From an uncultured bacterium (GTDB lineage Bacteria > Pseudomonadota > Alphaproteobacteria > Rhodospirillales > Rhodospirillaceae): a stretch of 9,007 bases of DNA. The first letter of the stretch is position 1, and each line of letters begins with the position of its first letter. A program made the translations under genes and the position numbers. The stretch is from contig CAITZE010000164.1 of NCBI GenBank assembly GCA_903896775.1, positions 1-9,007 of the forward strand. Reading direction: 5' to 3'. Below are positions 5,432-9,007 of the stretch, in pieces. Under the pieces are notes generated by a model, which saw nothing but the letters and a program-made list of their open reading frames with translations, made no database searches and was not told the DNA's origin.

Positions 5432-6457
5432 ATGCGTATCACTTGTCCCAACTGTACGTCGCATTTTGAAATCCCGACCGAGTTGTTGGGCAAGAAGGGC
5501 CGCGCTTTGAAATGCGCGAGCTGCGGCCATTCTTGGTATCAGACCGCTCAGGTTGAATCGATGGATCTCGCCTCGATCATGGGCGAGGAATACGCTGCCA
5601 AGGCGCAGGCCGCTGCTGGTGGCGCGCCGCAAATCCGCAATGAAGTCACACCCGCTGCTGCTGTTGCGGCCGCCGCTGCCGCAAAACGTGCCGCCGCAGC
5701 CCCTGGCGGGCCGCGCGTACAAGCCGCAGCACTTGGCGGATCGATTGGTGGCGCCCCGCCTGGTGCTCCGCCTGTGCCGCAAGGTGCGGTGTCGATGATG
5801 AATCGCGGCCAACCTGCGCAGACGCGTGTTCCCCAAACCGCGCAGCAACAGTCGTGGATGCAAAAGAATCAGCCGGCCGGTTCTCAAGCTGGCCAACCGG
5901 GCGCTTCAGGTGCTCCAGGTGCGGGCCCAGCAGGCCCTGTCGGTGCATCAGCTGCGGCCTTAAGCGGTCAGTCCATGCGGGGTCAGGCTGGCGCAGGCGC
6001 CGTCGGACAAGGCTCGGTATCGTGGATGCAGCCTCCTCAGGCCGGCGCCCAAGGGGCACCCGGTCAGCCGGGTGGTGCTGCGGGTGCGCCCGGAGCTGCC
6101 GGTGGACCCGGTCAACCGATGCAGGCTGGCCCTGGCGCTCAGGACGGTCCAACGGCGGCCGCTTTGGGCGGCCAATCGATGCGCGGTCAAGCCGGCGCAG
6201 GAGCCGTGGGTCAGGGCGCAGTATCGTGGATGCAACCGCCACAAGCTGGCGCGCAAGGTGCCCCAGGTGCTGTGGGCGGTCCAGGCGGCGCTCCCGGTAT
6301 GCAGGGCGCACCCGGTGCAAGCGGCAGTCCGGGCCAGCAAGCAATGCCCGGTCAGCCCGGCCAGGGTCCGCCAGCTGTCCAATTTCATTCCGGTAGTCCG
6401 CCGCCGACCAGTTCCAAATGGAACCCAGGAGGCAGCCAAAAACATTTTACGTCGTAA
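5432..6457 (+). CDS. MJ0042-type zinc-ribbon protein with repeated, collagen-like low-complexity tail
   Basis: The N-terminus (1-36) is a zinc ribbon of the MJ0042 type, with CPNC at 5-8 and CASC at 28-31, each pair two residues apart, and the family's ELLGKKGRALKCASCGHSW pattern. Such ribbons normally precede a linker and a membrane helix in alphaproteobacteria. Here residues 60-100 are an Ala-rich stretch, and about 100-335 is Gly/Pro/Ala/Gln-rich with interrupted Gly-X-Y triplets, probably disordered. A 38-residue unit at 174-211 recurs at 242-279 with two substitutions, and a degenerate copy spans about 98-162. SWMQ occurs in all three (Trp142, Trp198, Trp266). No signal peptide or membrane helix is present in this frame. 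The out-of-frame sequence just past the stop looks like the missing helix, so the end may be frameshifted. The gene is divergent from ftsE and preceded by a structured leader. Function unknown; a partner-binding or scaffold role is only a guess. Confidence 0.8.
   Translation: MRITCPNCTSHFEIPTELLGKKGRALKCASCGHSWYQTAQVESMDLASIMGEEYAAKAQAAAGGAPQIRNEVTPAAAVAAAAAAKRAAAAPGGPRVQAAALGGSIGGAPPGAPPVPQGAVSMMNRGQPAQTRVPQTAQQQSWMQKNQPAGSQAGQPGASGAPGAGPAGPVGASAAALSGQSMRGQAGAGAVGQGSVSWMQPPQAGAQGAPGQPGGAAGAPGAAGGPGQPMQAGPGAQDGPTAAALGGQSMRGQAGAGAVGQGAVSWMQPPQAGAQGAPGAVGGPGGAPGMQGAPGASGSPGQQAMPGQPGQGPPAVQFHSGSPPPTSSKWNPGGSQKHFTS
5951..6064 (+). repeat. Protein repeat unit, copy A (residues 174-211)
   Basis: This 38-codon unit begins AAALSGQSMRGQAGAG and contains VSWMQPPQ before ending GAQGAPG. 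It matches copy B at 36 of 38 residues. The two differing positions are Ser178 against Gly246 and Ser195 against Ala263. Codon by codon I count 23 synonymous differences, so this is not a recent DNA duplication. Confidence 0.9.
6155..6268 (+). repeat. Protein repeat unit, copy B (residues 242-279)
   Basis: Second copy of the 38-codon unit, 204 bases (68 codons) downstream of copy A and beginning AAALGGQSMRGQ. The spacer between the copies is a Gly/Pro/Ala collagen-like stretch. Strong protein conservation with silent divergence shows that frame 5432-6457 is truly coding at least to 6268, so any frameshift lies after that point. Confidence 0.9.
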
Positions 6458-6590
6458 AACCTTGGGTGGCTTTTTACCAGTTATAGCTGCCTTCAGGACC
6501 GTCAGCGGTATAGTTTTGGCATTCAGTCGGAAATGGCCAGCCAACCTCCCAGAGAATTTTTACACGGTAAAAAAACGGTGGGTTGAGTCT
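6432..6590 (+). pseudogene. Out-of-frame sequence resembling the missing membrane helix of the zinc-ribbon protein
   Basis: In the +1 frame relative to the zinc-ribbon gene, the DNA reads AAKNILRRKTLGG, then a hydrophobic run from Phe at 6471 to Phe at 6524 (FLPVIAAF, RTVSG, IVLAF), then SRKWPANLP. A basic flank followed by about 18 mostly hydrophobic residues is what normally follows the linker in zinc-ribbon proteins of this type. The annotated frame stops at 6455-6457, in the middle of the basic flank. One extra base near 6420-6435 would explain this. The helix is imperfect (it holds an Arg and a Pro), and no stop separates it from the recombinase frame downstream. A chance hydrophobic run cannot be excluded. 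Confidence 0.4.
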
Positions 6591-6644
6591 AACAAATCGA
6601 CAATTTCGCAGCTGAAATCAGACCCATTTTCAGGACCTGAAGCT

Positions 6645-7196
6645 GTGACCGTAGTTCCATTAGGCACCGTCAGTTTAAACCGTCGTTTAAACTGCCCTAC
6701 CGCACTGGACGAATATATAGCTCATCTGTCCCGTGTTGATGGCGGTAAAGCCAGCCTAGAGCTCAAACGTCAGTTTAGCGAACGGATGAAGGTCTTCTTC
6801 AAGTCGATGCGCCTGAAGGGCATCAACACCAAGGTCATCTACGATTTTCTGGATTGGTTGCGGGAGCACTCACGCCGCAAAGCCCTCTCGGCGAATTCCA
6901 TCCACCGCTATAATTCTGACCTGAAGCAATTTTTGAATTGGTGCGTCGAACGGTCCTATCTGGATGTGGCTCCTCGATTTGTGAAAGCTAAGCCACAGCT
7001 AAACCGCCGTCCGCACTTCGACAACAAGGACTACAATAAGCTCACACGGTATTTGCGTGAGTTTGTGAAATCAGATCATCCACGCACTGTTCGTGACCGC
7101 ACTATGCTGGTGAATTATGTGCTGATATTGGCGAACACAGGAATACGTGTTGGGACCACTAATACGCGGTCCGTTTCCCGTCGCCCTTCAGCTTAG
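6645..7196 (+). pseudogene. Truncated tyrosine recombinase (phage-type integrase) remnant
   Basis: The frame encodes the core-binding domain and the beginning of the catalytic domain of a site-specific tyrosine recombinase. The SAM-like helical bundle runs from LDEYIAHLSR through ANSIHRYNSDLKQFLNWCVERSYLD. It is followed by the linker NRRPHFDNKDYNKLTRYLREFVKS and then YVLILANTGIRVG, which holds the first catalytic Arg and usually continues with GE. Homology ends at about 7152, and 14 unrelated codons lead to a stop at 7194-7196. The Lys, His-X-X-Arg, His/Trp and nucleophilic Tyr regions are all missing, so it cannot be an active recombinase. GTG at 6645, nine bases after AGGA, is the best available start; no ATG exists upstream in frame and the N-terminal arm domain is unrecognisable, so the 5' end may also be damaged. 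The sequence is visibly more A/T-rich than its neighbours, which fits transfer. Its stop overlaps that of the DUF4175 gene by four bases. Confidence 0.8.
6671..6694. repeat. Perfect 10-bp inverted repeat inside the recombinase remnant
   Basis: CAGTTTAAAC and GTTTAAACTG flank the four bases CGTC. Each arm contains the self-complementary octamer GTTTAAAC. Read another way, the same stretch (6667-6691) is an imperfect tandem repeat of CCGTC(A)GTTTAAA, units of 13 and 12 bases. It could be an operator, a recombinase-related site, or simply a small local duplication. Confidence 0.6.
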
Positions 7197-9007
7197 AACT
7201 GCTTCCGTAACCGGCGCAGATAATCCTGTTCCGAGTCCGACCGCGTGAGGTCCGATGCACGCAGGCGGATCTCGTCCAGAATGACGCGGACGCGTTGCGC
7301 GATGCCGGCGGTATCCGGACCCGAAGGCAAAGTTACCTTTTCGCCGCCGTGACGTTCGTCGCTGGTGCCGGTGGCCGAGTAACGCGCCTCGCTATGCTTC
7401 ACTTGCTCGAGAGCGCCGCCTTGCCCTCTCTTCTTTAAATTCTCCAGAAGCTTCTGTGCGGATTCCTCGGCGCCCTGCAACACCTTGTCGCTGGCTTTGC
7501 TCTGCGCGGCCGACGCTTCTTTCCAAGCGCCTCTGTTCAAAGCATCCTCGGCGTCCTGCATGTTTTGATCTGCATCGCCTAAAGAGTCCCCCGCGTCGCC
7601 CGTCATTTGCTCCATCTGGTCCATGGCATCATTGAGCTTCTGGCGAACGTCTTCCTGTTTTTTGGCGGCTTTATCACTCTTGGTTTTATCGCCCTTACTT
7701 TCCTGATTGGTCATGTTGAAGCTCTCGTTGGACAGATCCGACTGCTCTTTGGCTACGTCGTCGATCTGATCCATCAAGGCCAAGACCTTCTGCACGTCAG
7801 GATCGTTGGCTTTTTTCTCGCCGCCCTCGCGCATGGCCTGCAGTTTTTCCTGCAAGTCAGCGAGCGCTTGTTTGGCGGCTTCTTCCGCACCAAGTTCGGA
7901 CATCTTCTCGACTTTATCCATGGCGTCGTCCAAGTCCGCGTCCATGGTGTCGGCTTCGCCTTTGGCGAGCTTGCTCGAAGTGCCGTTCTGCTGACCGGAA
8001 TTCTTATCCGCGAGAGCTTTGCCGTAGTCGGCGACGGCTTCTTTCAACTCCTTCAGGAGGCGTTTGATTTCTTCAGGTGTTGCTCCGCGCTCGACGGCAT
8101 CGCGCAAAGCTTTTTCCGCATCCGCCACGCGCTGCTCGGCGTTGACGAGGTTTCCATCTTCGAGCCGGACGGCGGCATGCCACAGCAAGTCCGGCACGCT
8201 CTCGGATGCTTCCGCGTGCGACTCATTGGTCATGCGATACTTGGCGGTGATGAGAGTTAACTGGATGATCGGCTCACCGCCGAAACTACCGGGGAGCCGC
8301 AGGATTTTGGAGACACTTTCGAGCGCCTGCGGAATCGTCTCATCGGGTGTGTTGGCGATGCCTTTGCGCCATTTAACGAGTTCTTTTGCAACCGGGTTAT
8401 TGAAGACCCGTTCCGGCAGCGTAACGTTGGCTGCTTCGCTTTCGGAGGTGTGGCCGGCATGATCAGTTGCCAGCACCGAGAGTCTGACATGCTCACCGGC
8501 CCAGATGCTCGGTGTCAGATCAACAAACGGCGCAAAGGTGAAGACGTTGGCGGCATCCGGCGGCATGTCGAGGGGAAACTCGAAAGAGCGTTTATCACCA
8601 TCTTTGGTGATGCGTCCTTTTACAGACTCTGCGCCGTAATCATCGCGAACCATGTAAGGGATGCGCAAATGCCAGCGTGCGATTTCGACCGGATCGTCGG
8701 TGATCTTAACGCTGGGGGGCATGTCGCGGATGTATCTGACATCCCAGCCCGCCAATTGGCGGCCGGCTTGGCGTACTTCGAGACGCTTTGTGGGTTTGAT
8801 ATCCGTTTCAACGCGCTCGGTTTCGTCGGCAAGCTTTTCCATCGGCGTGATCACGTCATCGAACTTCAAGTTCGTATCGCGACCTGTGCCGGTGACCATG
8901 GCGAAGACTTTGCTTCCCTCAGGAATCTCCAGCACGGGAACGGGCGCCGCACCTTCCGGCATCGGCGTTTCCACATAGATCGGCGAAAGATTGGTATAGG
9001 CTGGCGG
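7193..9007 (-). CDS. TIGR02302/DUF4175 family envelope protein, 5' end outside window
   Basis: 604 codons and a TAA stop are visible; the frame is open through the right edge, beginning PPAYTNLSPIY. Family members are alphaproteobacterial proteins of roughly 800 to 900 residues, with two N-terminal membrane helices (not in this window) and a long extracytoplasmic part. Visible blocks, counted from the window edge: the PPAYT segment (1-5); a beta-rich region with IPYMVRDDYGAES near 116-128; LLWHAAVRLEDGNLVNAEQ near 274-292, followed by a coiled coil with ERGATPEEIKRLLKEL; a charged, Gln/Met/Asp-rich helical region with MDQMEQMTGDAGDSLGDA near 462-480; and the C-terminal LPSGPDTAGIAQ...RVILDEIRLRA block ending DYLRRLRKQF. 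The role is unknown. The GTG at 8972-8974 is an internal valine, not the start. It converges on the recombinase remnant with no clear terminator, only a 5-bp GGACC/GGTCC stem at 7153-7172. Confidence 0.88.
   Translation of the reverse strand, partial: PPAYTNLSPIYVETPMPEGAAPVPVLEIPEGSKVFAMVTGTGRDTNLKFDDVITPMEKLADETERVETDIKPTKRLEVRQAGRQLAGWDVRYIRDMPPSVKITDDPVEIARWHLRIPYMVRDDYGAESVKGRITKDGDKRSFEFPLDMPPDAANVFTFAPFVDLTPSIWAGEHVRLSVLATDHAGHTSESEAANVTLPERVFNNPVAKELVKWRKGIANTPDETIPQALESVSKILRLPGSFGGEPIIQLTLITAKYRMTNESHAEASESVPDLLWHAAVRLEDGNLVNAEQRVADAEKALRDAVERGATPEEIKRLLKELKEAVADYGKALADKNSGQQNGTSSKLAKGEADTMDADLDDAMDKVEKMSELGAEEAAKQALADLQEKLQAMREGGEKKANDPDVQKVLALMDQIDDVAKEQSDLSNESFNMTNQESKGDKTKSDKAAKKQEDVRQKLNDAMDQMEQMTGDAGDSLGDADQNMQDAEDALNRGAWKEASAAQSKASDKVLQGAEESAQKLLENLKKRGQGGALEQVKHSEARYSATGTSDERHGGEKVTLPSGPDTAGIAQRVRVILDEIRLRASDLTRSDSEQDYLRRLRKQF

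Noticed and set aside
5646..6396. Long alternative frames on both strands across the Gly/Pro-rich region
   Set aside because: High-GC repetitive coding sequence opens all frames. The silent-substitution pattern between the repeat copies identifies frame 5432-6457 as the coding one.
5580..6420. True bacterial collagen-like structural protein
   Set aside because: Gly-X-Y triplets are short and broken repeatedly, there is no export signal, and the N-terminus is a cytoplasmic-type zinc ribbon. Collagen-like is only a compositional description.
7153..7172. Bidirectional terminator between the recombinase remnant and the DUF4175 gene
   Set aside because: GGACC and GGTCC form only five pairs around a 10-base loop, with no T tract on either strand.
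6458..7192. Complete mobile element with ends or target duplication
   Set aside because: Only an 8-base shared string (ACCGTCAG near 6488-6500 and 6665-6672) was noticed. No terminal inverted repeats or convincing flanking duplication can be seen by eye.
7607..8260. 217-codon plus-strand frame with a very hydrophobic product, looking like a membrane protein
   Set aside because: It lies wholly antisense to the charged coiled-coil part of the DUF4175 gene. Reading Lys/Asp/Glu/Gln codons in reverse yields Leu/Phe/Ile/Val, so the hydrophobicity is an artefact.
8972..8974. GTG as the start of the DUF4175 gene
   Set aside because: The frame continues upstream to the window edge with family-typical residues (PPAYT), so the GTG is an internal valine.

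Overview
The window reads as chromosomal DNA of an alphaproteobacterium, probably an uncultured or lightly characterised Rhodospirillales-like lineage. This rests on gene content: a B12-dependent ribonucleotide reductase of the alphaproteobacterial 'PIAQQIWDMKYR' type, an ftsE-ftsX-DUF218-plsC block, a divergent MJ0042-type zinc-ribbon gene beside ftsE, and a TIGR02302/DUF4175 envelope protein. I cannot name a genus. Most of the window is ordinary housekeeping sequence. The less ordinary part is 5142-7192.

Layout from left to right. Positions 1-1992 (minus) hold the first 664 codons of nrdJ, whose 3' end lies outside the window. A 125-base gap (1993-2117) holds a hairpin and a weak LexA-like direct repeat. 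Positions 2118-5141 (minus) form a tight operon transcribed ftsE, ftsX, a YdcF-like DUF218 gene, then plsC. Its spacings are 8 nt, 20 nt and a 4-nt overlap. FtsE and FtsX form the division-associated ABC complex that controls cell-wall hydrolysis. DUF218 and PlsC act at the same membrane, so the operon is an envelope and division unit. The 290-base divergent region 5142-5431 carries an ftsE promoter candidate with a perfect TATAAT. It also holds a structured leader for the plus-strand gene, with three hairpins, one followed by six T, and a 13-codon reading frame that ends at the foot of the terminator-like hairpin.

Positions 5432-6457 (plus) encode a 341-residue protein: an N-terminal four-Cys zinc ribbon, then a long Ala/Gly/Pro/Gln-rich, partly collagen-like tail. 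A 38-residue unit occurs twice in this tail, almost identical in protein but with most codons changed silently. The usual membrane helix of such proteins is missing from this frame, but a helix-like stretch appears just past the stop in the next frame. Positions 6458-7192 hold that stretch and a tyrosine recombinase cut off just after the first catalytic arginine motif, i.e. a dead mobile-element remnant. A perfect 10-bp inverted repeat lies in its 5' part. Positions 7193-9007 (minus) are the C-terminal two thirds or so of a TIGR02302/DUF4175 protein that converges on the remnant.

No tRNA, rRNA, CRISPR array or complete insertion sequence was found. I see no complete new defence or metabolic system. 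The best candidates for something undescribed are the repeated SWMQ-containing zinc-ribbon protein and its attenuator-like leader.
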